Shown: one piece after another, positions 54,833 through 63,592 of the stretch
Numbering within the stretch: the first letter of the stretch is position 1
Layout: each line of letters opens with the position of its first letter
Source: Lysobacteraceae bacterium
GTDB lineage: Bacteria > Pseudomonadota > Gammaproteobacteria > Xanthomonadales > Rhodanobacteraceae
Direction: 5' to 3'
Assembly (NCBI GenBank): GCA_004143945.1
Contig: SEHB01000012.1
Coordinates: forward strand, 62,001-126,000
DNA: 64,000 bases
Program-made: the position numbers and the translations under genes
The notes under the pieces: model-generated
Databases searched by the model: none
What the model was told of the DNA's origin: nothing
The model's input: only the letters and a program-made list of their open reading frames with translations

Positions 54833-56413
54833 ATGACGTATGACTACGTGATCGTCGGTGCGGGTTCCGCCGGATGCGTGCTGGCCAATCGCCTGAGTGC
54901 GAACCCCGCCCACCGCGTGCTGCTGCTCGAGGCCGGCGGTCGCGACTGGCATCCGTTCATCCACATGCCGGCGGGGCTTGCGAAGCTCGCGGGCAACACG
55001 CGCGTCAACTGGAACTACACGACCGAGCCCGAACCGAACCTCGATGGACGTCGCCTCTGGTGGCCGCGCGGCAAGGTGCTCGGTGGCTCGAGTTCGATCA
55101 ACGCGATGTGCTACACGCGCGGCGTCGCGCGCGACTACGACGAGTGGGCGAAGGCGACCGGCGATCCGCGCTGGGCATGGGCCTCGGTACTCGATCTGTT
55201 CAAGCGCAGCGAAGGCAATACGCGCGGTGCCGATGCTTTCCACGGCGGCGATGGCCCGCTCACGGTCGCGCCGCTGCGCCACCACAACGTGCTGTCGCAG
55301 GCATTCATCGACGCCGCAGTGGCCGCGGGGCATCCACGCAACGACGATTTCAACGGCGCTCACCAGCAGGGCTTCGGCTACTACGCGGTGACCCAACGCA
55401 ATGGCGCGCGCTGCTCGGCCGCGGTCGCATACCTTCGTCCCGCGCTCGCGCGACCGAACCTGGAACTGCGTACCGGCGCGCACGTGACGCGCGTGCTGCT
55501 CGACGGACATCGCGCGGTCGGCGTCGAGTTGCGCCGTCGCGGACGCCTCGAGCGCGTCGACGCCAATTGCACGATCCTCGCGGGCGGGGCAGTCAACTCA
55601 CCGCAGCTGCTGATGCTGTCCGGAGTCGGCGCCGCCGATGAACTGCGCGCGCACGACATCGCGTTGCGACACGAGCTGCCGGGCGTCGGCGCGAACCTGC
55701 AGGATCATCTCGACATCTGCACGCTCGTGCGTTCGACCCGACCGGTGACCTACGACCGCATCAGCGACATCGCGGTCGCGCTGCGCTTCCTGCTGCGTCG
55801 CGACGGCATCGGCAGCTCGAACATCGCGGAGGCCGGGGGCTTCGTGCGCTCGCGCCTGGCCGAGGACGAGCGCAGCGATCTTCAGTTCCACTTCGTACCG
55901 GCGCTGCTCGACGACCACGGCCGCAATCGCCTGGACGGTTACGGCTATACCGTGCACGCGTGCCCATTGCGACCGCGCAGTCGTGGTGCGATCCGGCTGC
56001 GCTCGGCCGATCCCGCCGCACCGCCCGCGATCCGTCCGAACTACCTCGGCGACGCCGACGGCCACGATCTGCGCATGATGATCGAAGGCGCGCGCGTCGC
56101 GCGTGGCATCCTCGCGCAGGCGCCGTTCGCGTCGTACCGCGGGGATGAAGTCTTTCCCGGCGTCGACACCCGCGACGACGCCGGCTTCGCCGCTTTCATC
56201 CGGCGCAAGGCCGAGACGATCTACCACCCGGTCGGCACCTGCCGCATGGGCAACGACGCGATGGCGGTCGTCGACAGCGAATTGCGCGTGCGCGGGCTCG
56301 ACGGGCTGCGCGTCGTCGACGCGTCGATCATGCCGAACCTCGTCAGCGGCAACACCAACGCGCCGACGATGATGATCGCCGAGCACGCGTCGGATCTGAT
56401 CCGCGCCTCGTAG
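54833..56413 (+). CDS. GMC-family FAD oxidoreductase (choline/alcohol dehydrogenase type)
   Basis: A 526-residue flavoprotein. The FAD-binding start is Y-V-I-V-G-A-G-S-A-G-C-V-L-A (about 5-18), then L-L-E-A-G-G near 37 and G-G-S-S-S-I-N-A-M near 87. The second GMC signature (L-A-G-G-A-V-N-S-P-Q-L-L-M-L-S-G-V-G) is near 250, and the C-terminal catalytic His/Asn region H-P-V-G-T-C-R-M-G and S-G-N-T-N-A-P-T-M-M is intact. It oxidises an alcohol, possibly choline or an aliphatic alcohol; no betaine operon is near. No clear ribosome-binding site precedes ATG 54833. Its TAG stop is the head of the GTAG repeat at 56410. Confidence 0.93.
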   Translation: MTYDYVIVGAGSAGCVLANRLSANPAHRVLLLEAGGRDWHPFIHMPAGLAKLAGNTRVNWNYTTEPEPNLDGRRLWWPRGKVLGGSSSINAMCYTRGVARDYDEWAKATGDPRWAWASVLDLFKRSEGNTRGADAFHGGDGPLTVAPLRHHNVLSQAFIDAAVAAGHPRNDDFNGAHQQGFGYYAVTQRNGARCSAAVAYLRPALARPNLELRTGAHVTRVLLDGHRAVGVELRRRGRLERVDANCTILAGGAVNSPQLLMLSGVGAADELRAHDIALRHELPGVGANLQDHLDICTLVRSTRPVTYDRISDIAVALRFLLRRDGIGSSNIAEAGGFVRSRLAEDERSDLQFHFVPALLDDHGRNRLDGYGYTVHACPLRPRSRGAIRLRSADPAAPPAIRPNYLGDADGHDLRMMIEGARVARGILAQAPFASYRGDEVFPGVDTRDDAGFAAFIRRKAETIYHPVGTCRMGNDAMAVVDSELRVRGLDGLRVVDASIMPNLVSGNTNAPTMMIAEHASDLIRAS

Positions 56414-56496
56414 GCTGGACGACCGAAGGTCGGCCGGCGCCGTTCGCGCTGCGGTTGGATCCGGGACGCCGGCCGCGCTGCGCGCGGCCAGCCTAC
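56410..56496. repeat. GTAG-headed palindromic repeat, copy 1
   Basis: An 87-bp element starting GTAGGCTGGACGACCGAAGG and ending GCGGCCAGCCTAC. It is almost identical to copy 2 (56516-56602), and related to 9162-9244. Its head supplies the GMC stop codon. Confidence 0.9.
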
Positions 56497-56515
56497 ACGA
56501 GCGATGCCTCTCTTC

Positions 56516-56602
56516 GTAGGCTGGACGACCGAAGGTCGGCCGGCGCCGTTCGCGCTGCGGTTGGATCCGGGACGCCGGCCGCGCTGCGCGCGTCCAGCCT
56601 AC
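56516..56602. repeat. GTAG-headed palindromic repeat, copy 2
   Basis: An 87-bp tandem copy, 19 bases after copy 1, ending GCGTCCAGCCTAC. The reverse complement of its end (GTAGGCTGG) supplies the TAG stop of etfA on the minus strand (56599-56601), so the pair exactly fills the space between two convergent genes. Confidence 0.9.
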
Positions 56603-57543
56603 AGCGCGGCGGTGAGCTCCGGCACGATCTTGAACAGGTCGCCGGCAAGTCCGAAGTCCGCGACCTCGAAAATCGGCGCATCCGCATCCTTGTTGATCGC
56701 GACGATCGTGCCGGCGTCCTTGATGCCGGTCAGGTGCTGGATCGCGCCGCTGATGCCGATCGCGAAATAGAGCTCCGGTGCGATGATCTTGCCGGTCTGC
56801 CCGACCTGCAAGTCGCTCGGCACGTACCCCGCATCGACCGCCGCGCGCGACGCGCCGACCGCCGCGCCGAGCTTGTCGGCGAGCGCATAGATGATCGAGA
56901 AGCCGTCGGAAGAACCGAGCGCGCGACCGCCCGAGACCACGCGCGACGCGGCCTGCAGGTCGGGGCGATCGCTCTTGCCCTGCGCGAGTCCGACGTAGCG
57001 CGTATGCGTCGGCAACGCGACGTCGAGCGCAAGCGGTTCGACCGGCGCGGCGTTCGCGCCGCTCGCCGCAGCCGCGTAGGACGCGGTGCGCACGGTCGCG
57101 ACGAGGATCGCATCGGCGGGCGCCTCGACCGTGACGATCGCATTGCCCGCGTAGATCGGCCGCTTGAACGTGTACGCGCCTTCGACCGCCGACAGGTCGG
57201 ACACCTGCGCGACGCCGAGCAGCGCGGCAACACGCGGCATCAGGTCCTTGCCGAACGTCGTCGACGGCGCGAGCACATGCGTGTAACCGCCTTTCGCGGC
57301 CGCGGCGACCTGCGGTGCGAGGATCGCGGCGAGCGGATTCGCGTTCTCCGCGCGCGCGACCGCGAGTACCTTCGCCACGCCATCGATCCTCGCGGCTTCA
57401 CCGGCGACCGCGGCGGGATCGGCGGCCAGTACCAGCACCTCGATCGCGTCGGCCTTCAGTTCCTTCGCGCAACTCACGCAGCGCGCGGTGCTCGCATTGA
57501 GCGCGCCATCGAGGTGCTCGGCGACAATCAGGATCTTGCTCAT
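56599..57543 (-). CDS. etfA: Electron transfer flavoprotein, alpha subunit
   Basis: A 314-residue FAD-binding subunit of ETF, which takes electrons from acyl-CoA dehydrogenases and passes them to ETF-quinone oxidoreductase. The C-terminal FAD domain contains [31 protein letters not shown] and [10 protein letters not shown], all family signatures. It follows etfB after 51 bases on the same strand. The FadE enzyme encoded at 46345 is a likely donor. The stop lies in the end of a GTAG repeat. Confidence 0.97.
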   Translation of the reverse strand: MSKILIVAEHLDGALNASTARCVSCAKELKADAIEVLVLAADPAAVAGEAARIDGVAKVLAVARAENANPLAAILAPQVAAAAKGGYTHVLAPSTTFGKDLMPRVAALLGVAQVSDLSAVEGAYTFKRPIYAGNAIVTVEAPADAILVATVRTASYAAAASGANAAPVEPLALDVALPTHTRYVGLAQGKSDRPDLQAASRVVSGGRALGSSDGFSIIYALADKLGAAVGASRAAVDAGYVPSDLQVGQTGKIIAPELYFAIGISGAIQHLTGIKDAGTIVAINKDADAPIFEVADFGLAGDLFKIVPELTAAL

Positions 57544-57594
57544 GGCTCGTGTCTCTCTTCGTATGCGGTGGCGGCGCGAGGCGGCCGCGGTGGA

Positions 57595-58341
57595 TCAGAG
57601 CAGGCCCTTTGCCTTCAACGCAGACACCAGCTCCGCGACGTCCTTGACCATCACGCCCTTGCTGCGCTTCGCGGGCGCGGCGAACGTCGTGGCTTTCAGA
57701 TGGTCGCCCGACTCGACGCCAAGGCTCGCGAATTCGATCGTCTCGATCGGCTTGGACTTCGCCTTCATGATGTCGGGCAGCTTGATGAAGCGCGGCTCGT
57801 TGAGGCGCAGGTCGGTGGTGACCACCGCGGGCAGGTCCACTTCGATCGTCTCGAGGCCCGCGTCCACTTCGCGCGTGACCTTCGCGACGCCGCCTTCGAC
57901 CTCGACCTTCGACGCGAACGTCGCCTGCGGGCGGTCCCACAGCGCGGCGAGCATCTGACCGGTCTGGTTGCAGTCGTCGTCGATCGCCTGCTTGCCGAGC
58001 AGCACGATGCCGGGTTGCTCCTTCTCGACGATCTTGAGCAGCGCGCGCGCGGCGGTGAGCGGCTGGATCGCCTCGCCCGTGACGACGTGGATCGCGCGGT
58101 TCGCGCCCATCGCGAGGCCGTTGCGGATATGCGCCTGCGCATCGGCGGGGCCGATCGTGACGACGACGACCTCCTCGGCAATGCCCTTTTCGCGCAGCCG
58201 CAGCGCCTCCTCGAGCGCGATGTCGTCGAACGGGTTGGCGGACAGCTTGACGCCGTCGGTGACCACGCCGGAACCGTCCGGCTTGACCTGGATGCGCACG
58301 TTGTAATCGACGACGCGCTTGTAGCCGACCAGGATCTTCAT
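57595..58341 (-). CDS. etfB: Electron transfer flavoprotein, beta subunit
   Basis: A 248-residue beta subunit. The start M-K-I-L-V-G-Y-K-R-V-V-D, the AMP-binding region G-K-Q-A-I-D-D-D-C-N-Q-T-G-Q, and the recognition loop near T-D-L-R-L-N-E-P-R-F-I-K-L are all present. With the alpha subunit it forms the soluble electron carrier of beta-oxidation. ATG 58341 fits the family start. Upstream frame extension to 58425 lacks conservation. First gene of etfB-etfA. Confidence 0.97.
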   Translation of the reverse strand: MKILVGYKRVVDYNVRIQVKPDGSGVVTDGVKLSANPFDDIALEEALRLREKGIAEEVVVVTIGPADAQAHIRNGLAMGANRAIHVVTGEAIQPLTAARALLKIVEKEQPGIVLLGKQAIDDDCNQTGQMLAALWDRPQATFASKVEVEGGVAKVTREVDAGLETIEVDLPAVVTTDLRLNEPRFIKLPDIMKAKSKPIETIEFASLGVESGDHLKATTFAAPAKRSKGVMVKDVAELVSALKAKGLL

Positions 58342-58447
58342 CGGGTGTCGAACCTCGCTGCGGATCGCGCGGCCGCAAGGGGCCGGCGCAAAGAACGGCG
58401 ATTTTAACGGAAAGGACGTCTCCACGCTGCGCCGCGAGGGAGCGGCA

Positions 58448-58486
58448 GGTTGTCCACAGCCGGCGTGGACAGGCCTGTGGACAACC
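58448..58486. repeat. Perfect 12-bp inverted repeat containing DnaA-box-like TTGTCCACA
   Basis: GGTTGTCCACAG (58448-58459) and CTGTGGACAACC (58475-58486) are exact inverted copies around 15 bases that contain a third GTGGACA. Each arm has TTGTCCACA, one base away from the E. coli DnaA box TTATCCACA. It lies between the 3' end of the secreted protein gene and the 5' end of etfB. It could be a terminator stem for the former or a DnaA-binding pair; the sequence does not decide. Confidence 0.6.
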
Positions 58487-58563
58487 CGTGGGTGACGCCC
58501 GGATCGCTCGGCGCCATGCGCGTGTGGCGCGATTGCGCAGAGAACGACCAGCGCGCCGCCGAC

Positions 58564-60129
58564 TCAGCCAGGCGGAGGCCCGGCTTCGAATCCGTCGGCG
58601 AAGATCCGATCCGGCACGACTTCGACCGCGCCGATGTCGCAGCCCGCTCCGTGCGGGCGCGCGACGCCGCGCTGGTCGGCGGCCTGCATGCAGGCCGCGG
58701 TCGCGATCGCATCGATCGCCGCGCTGGCCGCGCCGGGCAACATCGTCGGCGTGGGACCGCCGTTGTCCTGCAACGGACCCAGGTCGACGGGCTCACCGCC
58801 GACGAGGTTGGCCGAGCCGGACCATGCCACGCCCGCATCGATGTCGGCGCCGCTGGCCGCGGAGTTGCCCGCGATGATCGACCGATCGATCGCGCCGGTG
58901 CCGGTTCCGCCTATGCCACCGCCCGCGCCACCGGTGCCGTTCGATGCCAGCGTGGCGTGATCGAGTTGCAGCGTCGCGGCCGGCGCCAGGTAGACGCCGC
59001 CGCCGCCCTGCGCGGCCTGGTTGCCGGCGATCGTCGTGTTGACGGCGGCGAGCGCGCCTTCGGCAAACGCTGCACCACCGACGTAGCGGGCGGAATTCGC
59101 ACTGATCGTGGACTGGTCGAGCACCATCCCGGCGCCATTGAGCACGTGCAGGCCGCCTCCGCTGTAGTAGGCCTGGTTCGACGAGACGATGCTGCGCAGC
59201 AGGCTCGCGGACGCACCGACCTGGAGGCCGGCGCCGCGCTTCCCGGTATTGCCGCTGATCGTGCTGTCGACCACGGCGAGCATGCCGCCGGCGTTGATGC
59301 CGCCCCCGTGCGAAACGGCCCACTCGCCATTCTCCGTGATGCGGCTCGCCGACACCGTCGCGGCGCCGACGGCGTGGACGCCACCACCGAGGTAGGCGAC
59401 GTTGTTGTCGATCGTGCAGCGGGTCAGCGCAAGGGCGCCGCCGAGCGATGCGATGCCGCCGCCGCCGTAGCCGGCGCGATTGCCGCTGACGCGGCTGTCG
59501 ACCATCGCGAGGTCGGACGCTTCCATGCAGACGCCGCCTCCTTCGCGGCGACCGCCGCAGAGCGGTGGCAGGGCATCGCCGTTGCGGAGTGCGAGGCCCT
59601 TGAGTTCGAGCAGGCCGCCGGCGGGTGCGGTGCCGCGCAGCACGCCGAACGCGTGGGCCGCGCCTTCGGGGCGCGCGATCGTCACGCCGTCGGCGTACTG
59701 GCCGGAGCCGGTTCCGCGCCACTCGCTGCCGTCGATCGTGAGCCGCGCCGCGCTGATGACCAGCGTGCCGCCGAGCCCGCCGGTCGAATCGGCCGAGTCC
59801 GCCAAGGTGACGGTTCCCGGCGTGGCCGCGCCGCTGATCGCGGAGGCGGCGAAGGTGAGGCTGTCGTCGATGCCGAACGGTCCACCGCTGTTCTGGCACG
59901 CGCCGACCGGGCTGCCGATGTTGAACGAGAGGATCGCCTGCCGAAGCGTGCAGGTGGCGGGCGAGGCGGCATCGGTGTCGTCGGGCGAGGTGACGACGAG
60001 GGTGGCGGCTTGGGCAGCCATCGGCGCCATCACGGCCAGCAGCGCAGACGCGAGTCGGCGCCGCTGCACGCGCAGCGAGGCGGGCCCCGCAGGGAGAAGG
60101 CGCTGCGACGCAAGTGGCGGTGCCGGCAT
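58564..60129 (-). CDS. Secreted parallel-beta-helix protein ending in the F-A-D-G-F-E signature
   Basis: A 521-residue protein. A signal peptide (about 20-45, ending M-A-A-Q-A-A) is followed by a C-T-L-R-Q-A-I start typical of polymorphic-membrane/choice-of-anchor beta-helix proteins, then repeats such as S-G-N-R-A-G-Y-G-G-G-G-I, I-S-G-N-T-G-K-R-G-A-G-L and I-A-G-N-Q-A-A-Q-G-G-G-G-V of a right-handed beta helix. Near the end is G-P-L-Q-D-N-G-G-P-T-P-T-M and then D-R-I-F-A-D-G-F-E followed by six residues. Probably exposed or released; function unknown. ATG 60129 with GGGAG nine bases upstream is favoured over the longer frame. Confidence 0.87.
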   Translation of the reverse strand: MPAPPLASQRLLPAGPASLRVQRRRLASALLAVMAPMAAQAATLVVTSPDDTDAASPATCTLRQAILSFNIGSPVGACQNSGGPFGIDDSLTFAASAISGAATPGTVTLADSADSTGGLGGTLVISAARLTIDGSEWRGTGSGQYADGVTIARPEGAAHAFGVLRGTAPAGGLLELKGLALRNGDALPPLCGGRREGGGVCMEASDLAMVDSRVSGNRAGYGGGGIASLGGALALTRCTIDNNVAYLGGGVHAVGAATVSASRITENGEWAVSHGGGINAGGMLAVVDSTISGNTGKRGAGLQVGASASLLRSIVSSNQAYYSGGGLHVLNGAGMVLDQSTISANSARYVGGAAFAEGALAAVNTTIAGNQAAQGGGGVYLAPAATLQLDHATLASNGTGGAGGGIGGTGTGAIDRSIIAGNSAASGADIDAGVAWSGSANLVGGEPVDLGPLQDNGGPTPTMLPGAASAAIDAIATAACMQAADQRGVARPHGAGCDIGAVEVVPDRIFADGFEAGPPPG

Positions 60130-60221
60130 CGGTGGAACTCCCGCTTGGCGCGCCGCGGCGGCGCATCCTCCTGTACGCGGGATCGGGCCCGATCCCCGCA
60201 CATGACCGTCCCGCGCCACTT

Positions 60222-61118
60222 TCAAACGGAGACGCGTGCCAGCAGCACCTCGGCGAAGCGGCGCGCGCTGCCCGGCGCGTGCGCGAAGAACAGCGAGGGT
60301 TCCGCGAGTTCGAGTTCGAGCAGCCGCGGACGTCCGTCGCGGTCCTCGATCAGGTCGACGCGCGCATAGGCGGGTACCGGCGTGAACGGCAGCGCGTCGA
60401 GCACAGCCTGCGCGAGCCCGCGCTCTGCCGCGTGAGGTTCGCGTGCGCGGATGTCCTCGGTCGCGAACAGCGCCTGGGTCCAGTCCTCGCCGGCGCGCAG
60501 CAGCGGGCCCTTGCGGATCGCATGACTGAATTCGCCGTCGAAGTACACGAGTGCGGTCTCGCCGCGTTCATCTACACGTTCGAGGTAGGGTTGCAGCAGC
60601 GCGCTGCGGCCCGCGGCGAGCAGGCGTTCGAGATGCGCCAGCGCGGCCGCGGTCGCGCCGCGCGCGTGGCGTTGCGCATCGCGCGATCCCGCGCCGATGC
60701 AGGGCTTGATCACGAACCACGATTCCTCGACGCGGTGGACGAACGCCGCAAGGGCCGCGCGCGCGTCCTCGCCGGGTTCCACGAAGACGCTCGGCACGAT
60801 CTCGATGCCGCCCCGTTCGAGCTCGGCGAGATAGTGCTTGTCGGTGTTCCAGCGCAGCACGCCCTGAGGATTCAGAAGTCGCGTGCGCTGCGCGACCTGC
60901 GCCGCCCACGCGAGGAACTCGGCGGGGCGGTCGGTGTAGTCCCAGGTCGATCGCACCACCGCCGCGTCGACGCCAGCCCATTCGAAGCCCGCATCGTCCC
61001 AGTCGACGATCGCGACCTCGGCGCCCGCCTCGCGCAGCGCCTCGTCCAGCGGTGCGAGGTCTTCGTCGAGCGCGCGTGCGGCAGCGACGGTCACGAGGGC
61101 GATGCGGGGTGTGGTCAT
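60222..61118 (-). CDS. ATP-grasp-fold enzyme of unknown substrate
   Basis: A 298-residue protein with the ATP-grasp layout: an N-terminal domain (about 1-90) with V-R-S-T-W-D-Y near residue 57, a lid/ATP region (about 100-210) with N-T-D-K-H-Y and F-V-I-K-P-C-I-G-A-G-S, and a metal-binding C-terminus with R-V-D-L-I-E-D and L-E-L-E-L-A-E-P-S. This resembles carboxylate-amine ligases of the RimK/glutathione-synthetase group, in a branch with no well-established substrate. It stands alone on the minus strand. ATG 61118 was chosen from domain start; a longer frame exists. Confidence 0.85.
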   Translation of the reverse strand: MTTPRIALVTVAAARALDEDLAPLDEALREAGAEVAIVDWDDAGFEWAGVDAAVVRSTWDYTDRPAEFLAWAAQVAQRTRLLNPQGVLRWNTDKHYLAELERGGIEIVPSVFVEPGEDARAALAAFVHRVEESWFVIKPCIGAGSRDAQRHARGATAAALAHLERLLAAGRSALLQPYLERVDERGETALVYFDGEFSHAIRKGPLLRAGEDWTQALFATEDIRAREPHAAERGLAQAVLDALPFTPVPAYARVDLIEDRDGRPRLLELELAEPSLFFAHAPGSARRFAEVLLARVSV

Positions 61119-61202
61119 GCGGATGCTCGGCGTGCGGATCGCCAAGCATCGCATGCGCGCAACGTCCGCGGGAGGGCGCCGCGCGATTCGCAGGCGTGTC
61201 CC

Positions 61203-62303
61203 TCAGGCGCCCACGCAGACGCGCTTGCCGTCCGCGTTCCAGACGCTCAGCGTGCCGGGCTTGCCTGCGTAGAGATCCATGCGCGCGCAACTTCCACGCC
61301 CGTTGCTTTCGTCGATTTCCACGTTCCAGGTCGCGATCGCGCTGCTGCGCTCGCTGCCGGTGCGCAGTGTCGTGTAGAAGGAGTCGCCGCTGTGGTTGAA
61401 GTACAGGTTCATGCCCTGCGGACCGCCCTGGTTCCACTCGCCCGCGAGTCGAAGTTCACCCCTCGCGTTGAATTCGATGAGACCTTCGCCGCGGAAACCG
61501 TCGTGCTCGACCACGACCAGCGCCTGCCCCTGGCGAAGTTCGCGCACGCGCGCGGGCGCGCTGCCGTCACTCGCGCCGCTGGCAGTCGTCGTCGCATGCG
61601 TCCCGGTTGCCGCGCCGGAGGCTGCCGGCGTGGCACCCGCTGCACGCGGCGCCGCCGACGATGGGTTGCCGCCGCCGAGATCGACGAGCACGAAATTGTC
61701 GAACACCGCGCTGGTGCCGGCCATCTGCTCGCCCGCGACGAGCAACCCGCTGCGCCCGCCGCGCAGTTCCGAGTCGCTCGCTTCGATGCGGCTGCCGCCG
61801 GTCGCCGAGAGGCGCAGCGTGTCGCCGTTGCACTCGACCGTGAAGCGCGTGTCGACGCTGCCCGCCATCACGCTGTTGACGCGACCTTGCGCGAGCGGCG
61901 TCGGCTTCCCGTCCTTGACCTTCACGATCAGCAGCACGGCGTCGCCGCGCGCGATGAAGCCGTAGAAGTTCTCCATGTCCCGAGCGCGGCACGCGACTCC
62001 GCCGGCACCGGCGCCGATGCCCGCATACAGGAACATGTCGGTTTCGATGCGCACGTTGTCGCCGCTGGCCTGGCGCGGCGCCGGCACCAGCCCGAACGTG
62101 TCGTCCTTCACCGGCGTGAGCTGGTACTGGCCGCTGTCGGTGTAGACGCTGAAGCCGGCGTCGCTGTCGCGCGTGGCGGCGACGTTGGGCCAGCCGCTTG
62201 CGCTGTCGCTGAAGTCGTCCTGCAGGACGCGCGTGTCGGCCGCTGCGGTCGATGCCGCGAAGGCGAGCAGTGCGGTCGCGAGGACCAGGCGTGAGGTGTC
62301 CAT
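61203..62303 (-). CDS. Secreted two-domain protein, N-terminal jelly-roll (DUF1080/LamG-like)
   Basis: A 366-residue protein with a signal peptide (to about A-S-T-A-A-A). Residues 25-205 look like a concanavalin/LamG-like sandwich: D-D-F-S-D-S-A-S-G-W-P, then N-F-Y-G-F-I-A-R-G and F-D-N-F-V-L. An Ala/Thr linker (about 210-255) leads to a second beta-rich domain (about 265-366) of unknown family. No catalytic motif is seen. AAAGGAG lies before ATG 62303. Function unknown; carbohydrate or envelope binding is a possibility. Confidence 0.78.
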   Translation of the reverse strand: MDTSRLVLATALLAFAASTAAADTRVLQDDFSDSASGWPNVAATRDSDAGFSVYTDSGQYQLTPVKDDTFGLVPAPRQASGDNVRIETDMFLYAGIGAGAGGVACRARDMENFYGFIARGDAVLLIVKVKDGKPTPLAQGRVNSVMAGSVDTRFTVECNGDTLRLSATGGSRIEASDSELRGGRSGLLVAGEQMAGTSAVFDNFVLVDLGGGNPSSAAPRAAGATPAASGAATGTHATTTASGASDGSAPARVRELRQGQALVVVEHDGFRGEGLIEFNARGELRLAGEWNQGGPQGMNLYFNHSGDSFYTTLRTGSERSSAIATWNVEIDESNGRGSCARMDLYAGKPGTLSVWNADGKRVCVGA

Positions 62304-62460
62304 CGAAGCTCCTTTGCGTCGGCTACGGTGCCGCGTCCGTTCGCAGTACGCGATGCCGCGGCGATTCCTCCGACCCTGCGCACGCAGCGCGACGCTCGTG
62401 GACGCGACGCGCGGGCGCGGAGGATCGGCTGCTCCCTTGCGTACCTGGTTGGAACCCACG

Positions 62461-62958
62461 ATGGACGAGATGCCGATGCCGAACCCTGTCGACCCGCACC
62501 GGATGCCCGCCTCGGTCGCCCATCGCAGGCCCTTGTGGATCGGCGCGCTGCTCGCGCCCTGGGCCGGACCGGTGGCGCTGACCTTTGCGGCGTGGGGGCA
62601 CAGTGCGCTCGTGGGTGCGCCGCGGATGGGCGGAAACGAAGCGGTCGAGTTCCTCGCGTTCGCACTCGCACTCGGCTTGCCGGTCTCCTACGCTGGGATG
62701 TTCGCGTTCGGCTGGCCATTCGCGCTGTGGCTGCGTCGGCGCGGAATGCTGGCCGCCCCGGTGCTCTGCCTCGCAGGCGCGGCGGCTGGAGCCGTCGTGT
62801 TGCCGCTCGGCGTGCGCGCACTCGACGCGCACATCGCGCTCGCGGCGCAGGCGGCCGCGGGCGCGATCGCGGGCGGCGGCGTCGCGCTCGCATTCAGCCT
62901 CGCGTGCGGCATCCGCTGGAGGCGCCCCGCATTGCCGGATCGCACCAAGTCGCAATGA
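62461..62958 (+). CDS. Small four-helix membrane protein, unknown function
   Basis: A 165-residue protein with a short polar N-terminus and about four hydrophobic segments (about 30-50, 62-90, 98-117 and 127-150). No family motif is recognised. ATG 62461 is the likely start; no good ribosome-binding site is present. It ends 31 bases before the sigma factor gene and might be co-regulated, but the -10-like hexamer at 62978 suggests that gene has its own promoter. Confidence 0.6.
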   Translation: MDEMPMPNPVDPHRMPASVAHRRPLWIGALLAPWAGPVALTFAAWGHSALVGAPRMGGNEAVEFLAFALALGLPVSYAGMFAFGWPFALWLRRRGMLAAPVLCLAGAAAGAVVLPLGVRALDAHIALAAQAAAGAIAGGGVALAFSLACGIRWRRPALPDRTKSQ

Positions 62959-62977
62959 CGCGGCGCCGCGTCTCCCC

Positions 62978-62983
62978 TATGCT
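62978..62983 (+). promoter_or_regulatory. -10-like hexamer (TATGCT) directly before the sigma gene
   Basis: TATGCT lies six bases ahead of ATG 62990, so a transcript starting there would be leaderless. It is a weaker match than the one at 53833, and no -35 was found. Confidence 0.3.
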
Positions 62984-62989
62984 TGCCCG

Positions 62990-63562
62990 ATGCACGCGAG
63001 CGCGGACGACATCACCGGCTGGATCCGGGACTGGCAGGAGGGCGATGCCGCGGCGCGCGACCGCGTGTTCACGCGGCTGTACGGCGAACTCAAGCGGCTC
63101 GCGGCGACCGTGCTGCGCGGCGAGTCGGGCCACGACACGCTGCAGCCGACCGCGCTGCTCAACGACGCCTTGATCAAGCTCGCCTGCGCCGCGCGTGCCC
63201 CGGCGGCCGAGGACCGCGGGCATTTCGCGCGCATCGTCGCGCGCGCGATGCGCCAGGTGCTGGTTGATCGCGCGCGCCGCAAGCTGGCCGAGAAGCGCGG
63301 CAGCGGCGAGGCGCCGCTGTCGCTCGAAGGACACGATGTCGCGTTGACCGCGAGCCCGTCCGAGCTGGTCGCGCTCGACGATGCGCTGGCGGTGCTGGCG
63401 AAGCTCGACGCGCGCGCGGCCAGCGTGGTCGAGCTGCGCGTGTTCGCCGGACTCACGATCGACGAGACCGCGCAGGCACTCGGCATCCATCCGTCGGCGG
63501 TCAATCGCGAATGGGCGCATGCGAGCGCATGGCTGAAGACGCAACTGGCGGCGCCGGCCTGA
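62990..63562 (+). CDS. ECF sigma factor of the kinase-associated (TIGR02999-like) type
   Basis: A 190-residue sigma factor. Region 2 starts with I-T-G-W-I-R-D-W-Q-E-G-D, then L-Y-G-E-L-K-R-L-A-A near 35 and L-Q-P-T-A-L-L-N-D-A near 58. R-A-M-R-Q-V-L-V-D-R-A-R follows at about 92, and region 4 has V-V-E-L-R-V-F-A-G-L-T-I-D-E-T-A near 150. This pattern is that of the sigma-70 X6/TIGR02999 group, which is typically encoded next to a Ser/Thr kinase. Such a kinase gene follows after 30 bases. The start may be leaderless. Confidence 0.9.
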   Translation: MHASADDITGWIRDWQEGDAAARDRVFTRLYGELKRLAATVLRGESGHDTLQPTALLNDALIKLACAARAPAAEDRGHFARIVARAMRQVLVDRARRKLAEKRGSGEAPLSLEGHDVALTASPSELVALDDALAVLAKLDARAASVVELRVFAGLTIDETAQALGIHPSAVNREWAHASAWLKTQLAAPA

Positions 63563-63592
63563 CGACGCGCGCGCCGGTGCATGCGGAGGGGC

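Noticed and set aside
58412-58425. GGACGTCT near the etfB start as a met box
   Set aside because: A single 8-mer with no adjoining repeat; MetJ needs at least two boxes, and etfB has no methionine link.
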